Part shown: positions 28,895 to 39,280 of the stretch, piece by piece
How positions within the stretch are numbered: position 1 is the stretch's first letter
Layout of the letters: each line of letters opens with the position of its first letter
IMG/VR virus record: IMGVR_UViG_3300025096_000004
Span: 62,001 to 126,000 of that record
DNA length: 64,000 nt
Strand: one strand, 5' to 3'
DNA from: a virus
The notes under the pieces: model-generated
The model's database searches: none
Seen by the model: only the letters and a program-made list of their open reading frames with translations
What the model was told of the DNA's origin: nothing
Translations under genes and position numbers: made by a program

Positions 28895-31800
28895 ATGGGA
28901 CAACCAGTAGATTTTATTGGACTAAACACGTTTATATATGAAGCGTGTGGCTATAATTCAAACAAACAAGTAACAACCGAAGGGCCGCAAAGGGAAGCCC
29001 GTCCCTTGTCTGATGGGTCGACGATTATTCATATGGAGGTGTTACAAAACCATATTGGTATCCAACCCAACCAATCAGACCTTTTCAACTATGCTGAACA
29101 AGAAATACTTAATATGATATGGTACCAGTTCTCTATACAAAATTTTCCGTTCCCACTGGAACTTCCTGATCCGACTACTGGATTGGTAGCAACCACATTA
29201 CAGGAGAAGTTGAATGCTACAGCCTCCTATTTTCCTGCTCTCATGATGCGTCGAAACGGCCCTTACGGCTGGCCTACGTGGAAACAAATTCGTTCTAGTC
29301 ACAACCCTTTGATCCGAAAACAAAGAAAAAATTCAATTTTTACATATGTCGAAGAGCCGGGAAAAGAGATACAATATTTTGGCCCAAACGGGACTCTAAC
29401 CTTGCCTCAAGCTTTTTCTGATATAAAGGTTTATGAGGAATCTGTTGTTGCTTCTAAGTTCAAACCAGTTACTATTTTGGGTTCTTTAGAATCCGAGTTT
29501 ATGCTTACAAATGCAATCAAAATATATGCCACTCTTGGAAATGAGATGATATATTTTGATAATTATCAACCAAATAGGTATTTTGGGGTATCTAGTGAAG
29601 TAAGTAAGTATTACAAAAATATTAAACAGTTATATTTGAATGGAAGACTTCAGTCCCCTGAGTCGGATTTACAATCTTTTGCTTCTTTAGAATATCGTGA
29701 AACAATATATCCTGCCATTACAAATATTTATAAAAATTATACAAGGTTTAGGCCAACATTTGATTTCCCTTGGCGCGATGATATTCGGGCTTCCATGTAC
29801 CCGGGAACTAGCCAGACTGCCGATGAATATTATAGTGCTCAAACTAGTCCAAAGATTGACAATGGTTTTGGGTTTAATGTATATTATCAAAATCGATGGC
29901 TTAAGCATACAGCATGGAATTCTGACTCTTTCAGCCCAGAAACAGACTCCAAATATTTAGTTAGCGGATCGTTCGCTGGCGCAAAATCGTTTGATGACTA
30001 TCAGAGAGTATCAGATACTAGAAAATCTTTAGACTCTTCAAGTATATTTTTTCCTCCTGTCGGCGGAGCCCGAGCATTTGGGGAATCTCTTTCAGATCCC
30101 TATTCAAGAAGACAAGCAGAGTTGACCAATTCTGCTGGCGGAGACGGCCAATTGATGAACACATATTCTCTTTTTTCTGATTGGAGGCAGGTCTCCAATA
30201 GTTCTGGTTATGCAGATTCAATTGACAATTTCTTAACAGCCTCAGCTTTCTATTCTCGATTACATGTTATACCGTCACCATATTCTATGGCCCATCCACA
30301 TGGTATGCCAATACCAGAAACGGGCTCTTATGTAGAAAATGATATCTTTTTGCCAATTGAGCAAAATTTTGGTGGATCAACCAAATGGCAAACTAACACA
30401 ACTAGAAAAGTGCTAACACCATTTTTTGGCGGCGAAGCCTTCGAGAAAAGAAACCCATTTGCCGATTCTTATTCTGATTTTTCCGAATATACAAGACTTG
30501 TTGGGAAGGATTATTCTTTGGTTCCTGAATTTAGAATCAGTAATCATGTGGAAAATTATTTAATCTCGAACGAAATTGATGGCGAAGACAACGGTATTTT
30601 CGAAATTAGCGGAGGCCTTGAGTCAACTTCTAGTTCTGACGTTACAGAATTTTATAAAATATATTCAAATTCTGATTTTATGAAGCATTTTGAGTTGGTT
30701 CGGACTGATCATTCTGGATTTATAGATCCGACTGCGATCGCGCTAAAATGTAAGATAGTTAAGAAATTTGTTCCTTATGAGGGCTTTTATCCATCACAAC
30801 GCTGCATGCAGATGGCAAAACAGTTTTATAAATCTTATGGAGATTATTTTGAAAATTTAGAATCATTTGTTTTGGAGGCAGAAGACCCAACTCAATTGAC
30901 GGGTGAATACGCCCAAGCCCAAATAAGATTATTGGGAGATTTCTTGTATCCTTATTATGAACTGACACCCGGAAAAACAACAGCTTATGGTGACAGTTAT
31001 GCAAACAACAATTATCAAGATCGAGGAAATCGCGCCCCGATAGCGAATTTGTCAACAGAGGCTTCATCTGATGGGCGATCCGTATTGGGTCCAATGGTCT
31101 GCGAATGTGGTTCACGGAACTGGACCAACGGCTCTGGTTATCATTATGATAACTCATGGAGCACGAACTTATCATATGCTTTTTATTCCCACACTGACCA
31201 GAACCCCAACAGTCCTGAACACAAATCATATAGAGACAATCATGGTTTTATATTGCAAGATGTAAATCGACTTTGTGTCTATGTACAGCTTATCGATGGT
31301 AAAATTTGGGACTTATTTACCGCAAGTGATTTTTTTCAAGATCCTTCCCTGCCTCCGGGCCAAATAAGAAACTATATGTTCCCCTTAGCTGATTATGGCG
31401 CATCCGGCAATCTCCATCGCCAACCCCTTTTGATTAAAGACACTGATCTCATTTTCGCCAATCCCAGTTGGAATTCGGACTGGAATCAATACACACTTGC
31501 TGCCACCACTGGTAACGATCATCTCCCACCAACCATGATTCCAGTTATTTGGGTTCGAGGAGATGACGACCAGACTCAAAACGATCATGTTCGTGTGGCT
31601 AAACATACTGCTCGAAACATTCGAGACGCTATCCAAGCTCTGCATAATAATTCACTTGCTAAGGATGTGGTTAATAAAGATGTGGGCCCCACTTCTAATT
31701 TACTTCATTGGTTTAATAGAGCAACAGATATTAATGGTATTGGTCTAACTTGGGAACGCCAATGGGGCTATTCGATATTTGTCCCCGGACAATCACCAAC

Positions 31801-34800
31801 TGTTGACACTACATTTCCTACAAGCACCGGTACCGGCCCTGCAAGCTGGGGAGTTAGTGCAGCGATAATAAACAGCATACCTTCCTCCAATCTTAGTCCA
31901 GAGTGGGATGATCATGTAATAAAATTTCAAGACAACAGCATCGCTGTGCGAGATGAAGATCAAAGAATGATTATGAACTTTTGTTATGGAATTTCTACAT
32001 CTACTTCACAAATGGGCGCCGAATTCGAATTATCCGAAGCTCCGACCACTCCAAATCACACAGGGATGTGGACGCTATATAATTCTTCTATGATAAACAC
32101 CAATCATGTGATTCAAAATTCGTATGGAGAAGATAGTTCCAAATATACAAGAACTCAGCCTTTTCTCACTCCGTTATTCGCCCCCGGCGTATTATTTAAC
32201 ACAATTAAAGCCGGCGTTGCGTGTGATTATCCCCTCATGACAGATAATCTTAATCGTGTATTGGCAACGGTTAGTTCTTCTCAAGAGGGTACAGCATCTT
32301 TTTGGATGATTGGATCAAGAACTGCCGCAACATCTTCTTTTATTGGTCCCACAGATTATAATTATTTTGAGAATTATAAAGATAATCCTTCCACCTATAC
32401 CACCAACACAGCCCTCCTTGGCGGCGATAACCTCGACGCTGCCGGAAATGTCATTGGCTATTTGTCAAGTTCTCATTTTAGGACAGCCAATGGGGAGCTT
32501 GGTCGTGTCGCTGACGAAGAATCTCACAATTCTTACGGTGTATTGGCAACCGCTCGTAATCTTAATTCAAATCAATTCCGAGGTTTTAACTTGAGGGTTC
32601 CATTTGAAGCTCTTTTAGAACCAGAGGGATATTTGGCACACCGAGCCATGGTTAACCAAGAGCCAGATAACTTTTTATATTTTAATAAATATTTAAGGAT
32701 AAGCTACAAGGCCTTTTGGGATGGCCAAGGAGATAAGTTATACAAAAAGATGGCTCACAATTTTTTGGCCGAAGTTCCTGAATTCTTTTTGAAAAATGGT
32801 GAATTCAAGTCGTTCAAATCATTGAAACAAGGAGATCCTAATTTTGGAATGGTTGAGGGTATAAATGCCGAAGAACATGGCATCGATGAAACCACAGATG
32901 ATAGAGACATAATTCCAAAAACATACAGTATGCGTCTTAAAATGTATCGAAGCACATTCGGCCCCAAAGGAAAATTTTGGAATAATGGTGTTGTCATTTA
33001 CCCACCTCAAGATTGGCCCGGTGAAAACCCCGAGATCTCCCAGATCCCAACGTTTTCAATGTATTCTCGCCCTTCCGCCTTTGGGCCACCCACATGGGAT
33101 GGGTACACTAACATGTCCGGCAACGGCGATGTTCCCGGAAATGACAATAGAATGGGATATAACTTTCCTTTTACACCCCCATATTATCACGGCGATGCTT
33201 GGGCGGATATCACATTTAAGCCGAATCGAATCGGAAAACACACATTGGATGAAATTATAGCCTCTTCATCTGTTGAATATTATCGCTATTGGCATCCCCG
33301 AGCAAACTTGGCAATGAAAAAGATGGAAGGAAATGCCAATACGGGCGCGTTCCCATTTTATTGGACAAACTGGACAGGCTCTTTGGCTAATCAAACATCC
33401 TCTCTTGGATTCATTGAATCTCAAACTATGCCGAACGGTGAAGCATATAGTGTTCAAGTTGATGGAAATTGGTATGGCCCCCAACATCCTTTGTTTGTCA
33501 ATGATAATGCAATGCAATTGGATGCTTCTTTGAATATTTTTAGCAAAGAAGAAAATTTAGTGTTGCCTGAAGAAATTTTAGATGATGGAACCATCGATGC
33601 GACGGGCATCCTCTCAACTATTGATCAAAATGAATCAAAGTGGGCTATCCAGACAAAATTCGAAACCCCCATGTTAAATTTTATGCATGTATCAGCCTCG
33701 GGCCAGCAACAGATTATTGAGATTGATGTTGCTGACTATTTCAATAACAAAGACAACATTGACACTGATGGTGGAACTGCTCCTGTTACATTTACTTATG
33801 GCCCTCAGTCGTTTGGTCCATACACATACAATCAAAGTATTGCCTATCAGGACAATAGGATTGTTATATATGACGGTATTACTCCTTATCATATATGGTT
33901 TGCAAACACCACCACCGAAAATATATGTCGAACTTTTTTGCCGAATACTCCTTTTGAGATTACAATTTGCGAATCAACCGACTTTGAAGATGCTGATCCG
34001 TCCACAGAGGGGTACGGAAACACCATCAAGGTGGACATCACGTCTTGCACATCGGATGTTTGCATTAGGTCTAGATTGCAAACTGCACTAGAGAACCACA
34101 CTCCCTTTGGTGTTACTCTTGCTTCAAATTCTACTTTTGACACGAGACTGCGAATAACTTCTTCCATGAGCGGCCCTTCAAATGCACCTATACTTTCTTC
34201 TAACTTAAGTACGATAGCTTCCACATACAGCTTGGTTGAACCATTTATTACAACTTCCGGTAGCTATGATTCTGGGTCTATGCACTACAACAAGTTGACC
34301 CCTGTGGCAACCACAAGGGGAATGTGGCATCAATATGGTGTGGTTCCAAATCCTCTTGACGGGGTATTTTTATCTCTCAGCGATGTTCCCAAGAATTGGC
34401 AAAAGGGCGCCTTGGGGGTACACCAAGGTTGGCAAGAATGCACAGGTTCGTTGTGCGATCTTGTAGGCTTTCCGAAAGATAGAGTGAAGCTCGGAGAGAT
34501 GCATTCCACCAATATCATCACTGAAGCAATTGTTGCGGTTCCTTTTATTGTTGATAATGGAGAGAGGAAGTTTTTTGAAATCCCAAGAAGAGATATTGAA
34601 GATGCCATGGCAACATATCAATCCGATAGTTCGTTCGCTGGCCATTCGATTCGCCAAATGGTTCAAAAGATGAAAAGATATGTTTTTCCTCCTCAATTTG
34701 ATTTTCTCAATAGGGAAGAATTAATCCCATTTGCAATGTATATTTTTGAATTTCAACATACATTAACTGAGCAGGATTTGTGTGATATTTGGCAAGGATT

Positions 34801-35332
34801 ACCACCCAAAATCGGTGTGGGTTTTGATGACGATGTTGCAACAATCTCACACAATCTATTGTCATCAGAGCTTCTTGGTGGTGGATCTTCCTCAGATACA
34901 CCTCCTGTTCCAGCATCTAGAAACAAAAACCCGGGCCTTCGACTTAACGATAAAATAAGGTGGATGGTTTTCAAGGCTAAAAAACGAGCCAAAACAAATT
35001 ATTATCAAAAAGTTATTAAAAAACCAAATATTACAGATTGGATTGAGGCGATCTCAGGTAAAAACATTACGTTCAACTGGCCTTATGATTTCTTTTCTCT
35101 TGTTGAGCTAGTTAAGATAGACGCGGCAGTTCAATTGTCACAAGTAGAGGAGGTTGATGATGTCGGATCCACTGAGGTATCACCACAGACCGAATCTCCT
35201 ACTGGAAACGGCCCCGTGATGATAAGGGTCAAACCAGATTTGGCTCACAAATTAGCAGCGCCAATAGGCTCCGCCGCACAATTACTCCAGCAAGACCAAT
35301 ATGGACCCAATCCGGAAGAGGAGGAAATTTGA
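28895..35332 (+). CDS. Giant virion structural protein (2145 residues)
   Basis: A single 2145-residue frame. Aromatic- and Asn-rich beta-type text dominates (YYQNRWLKHTAW; GWPTWKQIRSSHNP). No enzymatic motif, signal or membrane segment is visible. The C-terminal part has a charged helix (about 1995-2060) and a Ser/Pro-rich linker. Its start, MGQPVDFIGLNTFIYEACGYN, is a pattern I associate with structural proteins of large aquatic myophages that follow a LamG protein. Together with its neighbours it probably builds the tail fibres or outer baseplate. Its stop overlaps the next ATG by one base. Confidence 0.65.
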   Translation: MGQPVDFIGLNTFIYEACGYNSNKQVTTEGPQREARPLSDGSTIIHMEVLQNHIGIQPNQSDLFNYAEQEILNMIWYQFSIQNFPFPLELPDPTTGLVATTLQEKLNATASYFPALMMRRNGPYGWPTWKQIRSSHNPLIRKQRKNSIFTYVEEPGKEIQYFGPNGTLTLPQAFSDIKVYEESVVASKFKPVTILGSLESEFMLTNAIKIYATLGNEMIYFDNYQPNRYFGVSSEVSKYYKNIKQLYLNGRLQSPESDLQSFASLEYRETIYPAITNIYKNYTRFRPTFDFPWRDDIRASMYPGTSQTADEYYSAQTSPKIDNGFGFNVYYQNRWLKHTAWNSDSFSPETDSKYLVSGSFAGAKSFDDYQRVSDTRKSLDSSSIFFPPVGGARAFGESLSDPYSRRQAELTNSAGGDGQLMNTYSLFSDWRQVSNSSGYADSIDNFLTASAFYSRLHVIPSPYSMAHPHGMPIPETGSYVENDIFLPIEQNFGGSTKWQTNTTRKVLTPFFGGEAFEKRNPFADSYSDFSEYTRLVGKDYSLVPEFRISNHVENYLISNEIDGEDNGIFEISGGLESTSSSDVTEFYKIYSNSDFMKHFELVRTDHSGFIDPTAIALKCKIVKKFVPYEGFYPSQRCMQMAKQFYKSYGDYFENLESFVLEAEDPTQLTGEYAQAQIRLLGDFLYPYYELTPGKTTAYGDSYANNNYQDRGNRAPIANLSTEASSDGRSVLGPMVCECGSRNWTNGSGYHYDNSWSTNLSYAFYSHTDQNPNSPEHKSYRDNHGFILQDVNRLCVYVQLIDGKIWDLFTASDFFQDPSLPPGQIRNYMFPLADYGASGNLHRQPLLIKDTDLIFANPSWNSDWNQYTLAATTGNDHLPPTMIPVIWVRGDDDQTQNDHVRVAKHTARNIRDAIQALHNNSLAKDVVNKDVGPTSNLLHWFNRATDINGIGLTWERQWGYSIFVPGQSPTVDTTFPTSTGTGPASWGVSAAIINSIPSSNLSPEWDDHVIKFQDNSIAVRDEDQRMIMNFCYGISTSTSQMGAEFELSEAPTTPNHTGMWTLYNSSMINTNHVIQNSYGEDSSKYTRTQPFLTPLFAPGVLFNTIKAGVACDYPLMTDNLNRVLATVSSSQEGTASFWMIGSRTAATSSFIGPTDYNYFENYKDNPSTYTTNTALLGGDNLDAAGNVIGYLSSSHFRTANGELGRVADEESHNSYGVLATARNLNSNQFRGFNLRVPFEALLEPEGYLAHRAMVNQEPDNFLYFNKYLRISYKAFWDGQGDKLYKKMAHNFLAEVPEFFLKNGEFKSFKSLKQGDPNFGMVEGINAEEHGIDETTDDRDIIPKTYSMRLKMYRSTFGPKGKFWNNGVVIYPPQDWPGENPEISQIPTFSMYSRPSAFGPPTWDGYTNMSGNGDVPGNDNRMGYNFPFTPPYYHGDAWADITFKPNRIGKHTLDEIIASSSVEYYRYWHPRANLAMKKMEGNANTGAFPFYWTNWTGSLANQTSSLGFIESQTMPNGEAYSVQVDGNWYGPQHPLFVNDNAMQLDASLNIFSKEENLVLPEEILDDGTIDATGILSTIDQNESKWAIQTKFETPMLNFMHVSASGQQQIIEIDVADYFNNKDNIDTDGGTAPVTFTYGPQSFGPYTYNQSIAYQDNRIVIYDGITPYHIWFANTTTENICRTFLPNTPFEITICESTDFEDADPSTEGYGNTIKVDITSCTSDVCIRSRLQTALENHTPFGVTLASNSTFDTRLRITSSMSGPSNAPILSSNLSTIASTYSLVEPFITTSGSYDSGSMHYNKLTPVATTRGMWHQYGVVPNPLDGVFLSLSDVPKNWQKGALGVHQGWQECTGSLCDLVGFPKDRVKLGEMHSTNIITEAIVAVPFIVDNGERKFFEIPRRDIEDAMATYQSDSSFAGHSIRQMVQKMKRYVFPPQFDFLNREELIPFAMYIFEFQHTLTEQDLCDIWQGLPPKIGVGFDDDVATISHNLLSSELLGGGSSSDTPPVPASRNKNPGLRLNDKIRWMVFKAKKRAKTNYYQKVIKKPNITDWIEAISGKNITFNWPYDFFSLVELVKIDAAVQLSQVEEVDDVGSTEVSPQTESPTGNGPVMIRVKPDLAHKLAAPIGSAAQLLQQDQYGPNPEEEEI

Positions 35333-36408
35333 TGGGGTTTTCAAACAAAAAAGAGGATGTGATATATATGGAATTGACTCCCTATGGAAGACAGCTTTTA
35401 TCTCGCGGGCAGTTAAAACCAGCTTATTATAGCTTTTTTGATGATGATATATTATATGATTTGGCCTCTGTTGCCACATCTGATACGTCAAACTATTCTA
35501 GCGGCTTTCTTTCTGAATCTAATGGCGAAATAAAAGAAAGAATATTATCATCAACACCTTATTTAAAACCTTATGTCTCATTTGTTGGAAGAGATAGAAA
35601 AATAACATCAATTCAGAATTATTATCTATACAAGGATCTTTATAAACTTGAGTCTCAGGAAAAGAAAAATTTTTTAAACTATGCTCTTGGTACTTCTGAC
35701 TATCACTCTAGAGACTCTGCCCCCTTTTGGAACATAAAATATTTGCATGGAACAGGCTCATCAACAGAGGTGTCAACAGGTGTTTATAGTTTGAATACAA
35801 AAAAAATCTTAGATTCAAGCAGTATTCTAAGTTCTTCTTTACCATACAAGAACATCCCCCAGATTCAATTTGATGTTAATTATGAAATTTCAATTAGAAA
35901 CGTATATACCGATGACGATATAGAGCAGATAGAATATGTGAGTCCAAACTTACAAATAACCGATGTCGCTGCGGATGGAACCTATATTTCACTAAAAGAG
36001 TCTCCACTGTTGTTGCATATGTTGGAAGAAAATGGTTTCAAGGGGGCTGACATTTTTAATGTGGAGGTATTCAAACAGGATACGCTCCAAAATGATGAGT
36101 ATGTTTCTTTAAAGTTTGTAAATGATAGATATCAAGTTGCAAACCATAGAGTTATTGATGGTATGTTGGTTGAGACCCAAGAAGTTTCGATTTATGATCC
36201 AGTTACACCTGTGAATCATAATTATGTTGAATATTATTTTGACTTAAGGTTGGATTCGGAAGTTCCCGAAGATGATATATGTTCCGGCTTGAAGCTCTTG
36301 AAGAGAAAAGAAATTTTTATAGATATGGACATTGACTGTTTAGAAAGAGATGCGATTGCCGATATTGATATTTATGCGACAAAAGTAACCGAAATAGAGG
36401 AGTGTTGA
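35332..36408 (+). CDS. Virion structural protein, LTxxGRxLL module
   Basis: A 358-residue protein. The ATG at 35332 has AGGAGG 7 bases upstream and overlaps the previous stop by one base; the TTG just before it is not needed. The N-terminus (KKEDVIYMELTPYGRQLLSRG, then YYSFFDDDILYD) shares its plan with the gene at 41333 (ILDAVLTDHGRKLLAQG, then FALADDEIDYSLY). This small module recurs in structural proteins of large aquatic phages. The remainder is beta-rich with an acidic C-terminus (DIDCLERDAIADIDIYATKVTEIEEC). Exact place in the tail unknown. Confidence 0.65.
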   Translation: MGFSNKKEDVIYMELTPYGRQLLSRGQLKPAYYSFFDDDILYDLASVATSDTSNYSSGFLSESNGEIKERILSSTPYLKPYVSFVGRDRKITSIQNYYLYKDLYKLESQEKKNFLNYALGTSDYHSRDSAPFWNIKYLHGTGSSTEVSTGVYSLNTKKILDSSSILSSSLPYKNIPQIQFDVNYEISIRNVYTDDDIEQIEYVSPNLQITDVAADGTYISLKESPLLLHMLEENGFKGADIFNVEVFKQDTLQNDEYVSLKFVNDRYQVANHRVIDGMLVETQEVSIYDPVTPVNHNYVEYYFDLRLDSEVPEDDICSGLKLLKRKEIFIDMDIDCLERDAIADIDIYATKVTEIEEC

Positions 36409-36409
36409 A

Positions 36410-39280
36410 ATGACAACAGTGATTGAAAACCTACCAAATGTTTGCATTAGAAATATAACCCTAGATAATACTCAGGAGTCAAAATCTCGATGTAAGATCA
36501 CAGTTGATGTTGTGGTAAAAGCTGGGAACAATGCCCAATGGGTAAATGATGATTTTCTATTGAAACATTTAAGTTTGGTTGTGGTGAAATCTTCGAATGA
36601 ACAGTTTAATGTAGATGCCACATCCGGCCAAATTATGATAAATGGCACCAGCGTAAATTCATATTCCACTGAGCCGGGGGATATAGTTCTAAAACAAATA
36701 CCTCTGTTACAAAAAATAAAACAACAGCGGAAAAACATTCCTCTTGGAGATTCTGTTTGTATGGTTACGCTAGAGTTTTATCAGTCTGTTGATGCAAATA
36801 GTGTAGATATATATGCTATGACAACGATTAATATGTTGGACATTTCAAATTCATATGGTGTTAATTTGAATATACAAGGAATGAATAATTATTGTGGTCC
36901 GATTGTTTCTGAATCCATTTTTAGAAATGGCGCCGTCGTTACTCAGTCTAATCTCTTTCGCATCGCCGGCGGCGAGGAATATTATGGCCCGGTTCATCAA
37001 TACCCCGGAACCGGCTGGATGGCTGGCTCAAGACACACTCAAATGTCGCACCCTAAATTATCTATCCACAACGTGCCCAATACTAAACTAAAGGATAATA
37101 GGGTAGTTAGTTATGCTACCAATAATATCTTAAATCACACAAACAATTCTATTTTTTCTTCGCTAGAGACGACAATTGATAAAGACAAACTTATGAATGG
37201 TATATTTTCCATCAATATTAATACTATAGCCTTAACAAAAACAAAATATGGAAGATTATTTTATAACCTGAAGCCTGAAATCTATAATCAAATGTTAAGT
37301 AATTTTAGGATTAAATATATAAAGATATTCAAGAGCAAAGTAAAACAGTTTAAACAAAGTAAAAAAATTAGCAAATATCTCTCAACTGAACTGCTTATAG
37401 ACAGCAAAGATCCTTTAGATGATAATTTTTTGATAAGTAGATTAAAGGTTCGATCTGCTGATAACATTGCTCATGTCAATGCCGAGGCCTTTAATCTCGG
37501 TTCTGATGTGCCTTTCGACTCCTTTCAAAGAGTATCTCACATAAAAGAACAGAGCCTGGATCTGGTTCCATGGTCTTTTAAAAACCACATTAGGTCTTTT
37601 TCTTTTGTTGATGCAGAAACAAAGACAAAATTTGATGATAAATATTCCTATCGAGTTGATATTGGTTTTTATGATTCTTCTATTGCAACATTGCAGGGTA
37701 TCATGCAAGAGATCGAAACATCCATATTAAGTTTGGATAGATATATTAACCTTTCACTGAGTTTGAAAAATTATGATTTTAGATTAAAAAAGCTTAAACC
37801 AGAATATGTGAGTAGTTTGGGCGGAATATTTGGAAACTCTGGCAATGTTCCGTGGATTAACTCAATCGTGATTTATGCAAAATATTATGCTTTGTTGAAA
37901 AATCTTTCTGATGATGATCAAAATGAAATAATGAATAAATATTATAATTTTTTAAATCCAACATCCTTTGATGCCCGTTCTGCAAAATCATTTTTATATA
38001 AATTTAAAGAATTTTCTTATTCTTTTATGAAATATTTCAAAATTTCAAATAAAAAGATGCATAATTTAGTCTCCGGCAATTCACAGGAAATATATCAAAA
38101 TGTTAATTTTTCAGACATTTCGCTTTCCCATCAGTTTTCAAATGTTTTGGATTTTCAAAATAGCAACCTTGCCTTTAATTATCTCCTTGGATCATCTACT
38201 CCAAGTTCGGTGTTTCAAACCAGCGCTAACGGCAACATTCTGATATTAACAAAAGCTCAGTTTGAACAAAGGTTTCAATTAGAACTGCAACGCTTCCCAT
38301 TTATCGGAGGTGGCAATTCTGATGTGTTGTATTCTTATCTATCTCCTTTGGCTTGGCATCAAGATAATACAGTGTATGATCTTGCAAACCCAGTTAGTGT
38401 AAATTATCGAAAATTGATTGCAGGCATCCAACAGGTATCACAGGATGTAAATTTTGAAGATGGTCACCAAATGACAGTGCCAAACAATAGTAATTCTACT
38501 AATCCGGCAGATATGTTAGAAGAAGGTTTTGAAACTGCTGATATTGATTATACAAAGGCCTCGAGATATATTGGACATAGATATGGCTCTTTGGGAGCAG
38601 AAGATACTTTTGAAGAATATCCAAATTCCGCTTGGAGTGAGCCATCGACCCCCCATAACGAATCTGCCCCCAATATTCCTGTTGATCCCAACGATACATC
38701 AGAGGATGATCCCTTTTCGTCCATTCAAGAACAATACTGGAAAGACATTATGGGACAAACTTTATACACCCCAAGAAACAAGGCTTTACTTTCCATTTTG
38801 TTTTTTTCTTTGCAACGGGTTGAATATAAAGAGCCCCACACTGATTCATACTATTCGATGAAGAAAGATAATTGGAAATTGATGACACCAGATATTTTTA
38901 ACAATTTGGAGGGCAGTGTGCTTTTCCGACTTGTTCCAGCTTCATCTCGCATGTTTCCACAAGCTAAGGGCTTGCCGAATCTTTCTCCGCACAATAGAGT
39001 GTTTATAGTAAATTTTCCAAAGTCACAGGTAAACGAACAGAACCAATTAGTGTCTGCAACTGAAAGTTTGTTGGCAATAGATGGCAGCCACAATAGTGAT
39101 TATTTGGTTAGCAATATTGTAACCCAACCCAGCCGAAGAGATGGGGTCAACTTTGGTTTTGTTTACACTACTGATGCCACTACCTTCACCGCCGGAGGAA
39201 CACTTACGAGCACAAGTGCTCCATCGGAGCCCACAGCGACACCGGGGATGACAACCTCTGGAGGTAATTATGGGTATTAA
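36410..39280 (+). CDS. Large virion structural protein, unknown
   Basis: A 956-residue protein. The N-terminal 150 residues look like a beta domain (CKITVDVVVKAGN; VCMVTLEFYQ). The middle (about 250-600) is Lys/Phe/Tyr-rich and helical (FRIKYIKIFKSKVKQFKQSKK). The end is a Thr/Ser/Gly/Pro-rich tail (TSTSAPSEPTATPGMTTSGG). No family recognised. It starts 1 base after the previous stop and overlaps the next gene by 11 bases, so it belongs to the same late tail operon. Confidence 0.6.
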   Translation: MTTVIENLPNVCIRNITLDNTQESKSRCKITVDVVVKAGNNAQWVNDDFLLKHLSLVVVKSSNEQFNVDATSGQIMINGTSVNSYSTEPGDIVLKQIPLLQKIKQQRKNIPLGDSVCMVTLEFYQSVDANSVDIYAMTTINMLDISNSYGVNLNIQGMNNYCGPIVSESIFRNGAVVTQSNLFRIAGGEEYYGPVHQYPGTGWMAGSRHTQMSHPKLSIHNVPNTKLKDNRVVSYATNNILNHTNNSIFSSLETTIDKDKLMNGIFSININTIALTKTKYGRLFYNLKPEIYNQMLSNFRIKYIKIFKSKVKQFKQSKKISKYLSTELLIDSKDPLDDNFLISRLKVRSADNIAHVNAEAFNLGSDVPFDSFQRVSHIKEQSLDLVPWSFKNHIRSFSFVDAETKTKFDDKYSYRVDIGFYDSSIATLQGIMQEIETSILSLDRYINLSLSLKNYDFRLKKLKPEYVSSLGGIFGNSGNVPWINSIVIYAKYYALLKNLSDDDQNEIMNKYYNFLNPTSFDARSAKSFLYKFKEFSYSFMKYFKISNKKMHNLVSGNSQEIYQNVNFSDISLSHQFSNVLDFQNSNLAFNYLLGSSTPSSVFQTSANGNILILTKAQFEQRFQLELQRFPFIGGGNSDVLYSYLSPLAWHQDNTVYDLANPVSVNYRKLIAGIQQVSQDVNFEDGHQMTVPNNSNSTNPADMLEEGFETADIDYTKASRYIGHRYGSLGAEDTFEEYPNSAWSEPSTPHNESAPNIPVDPNDTSEDDPFSSIQEQYWKDIMGQTLYTPRNKALLSILFFSLQRVEYKEPHTDSYYSMKKDNWKLMTPDIFNNLEGSVLFRLVPASSRMFPQAKGLPNLSPHNRVFIVNFPKSQVNEQNQLVSATESLLAIDGSHNSDYLVSNIVTQPSRRDGVNFGFVYTTDATTFTAGGTLTSTSAPSEPTATPGMTTSGGNYGY

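Noticed and set aside
30759-31229. 156-codon minus-strand frame opposite a giant structural gene
   Set aside because: No ribosome site, His/Cys-scattered composition typical of antisense reading, and no supporting neighbours.
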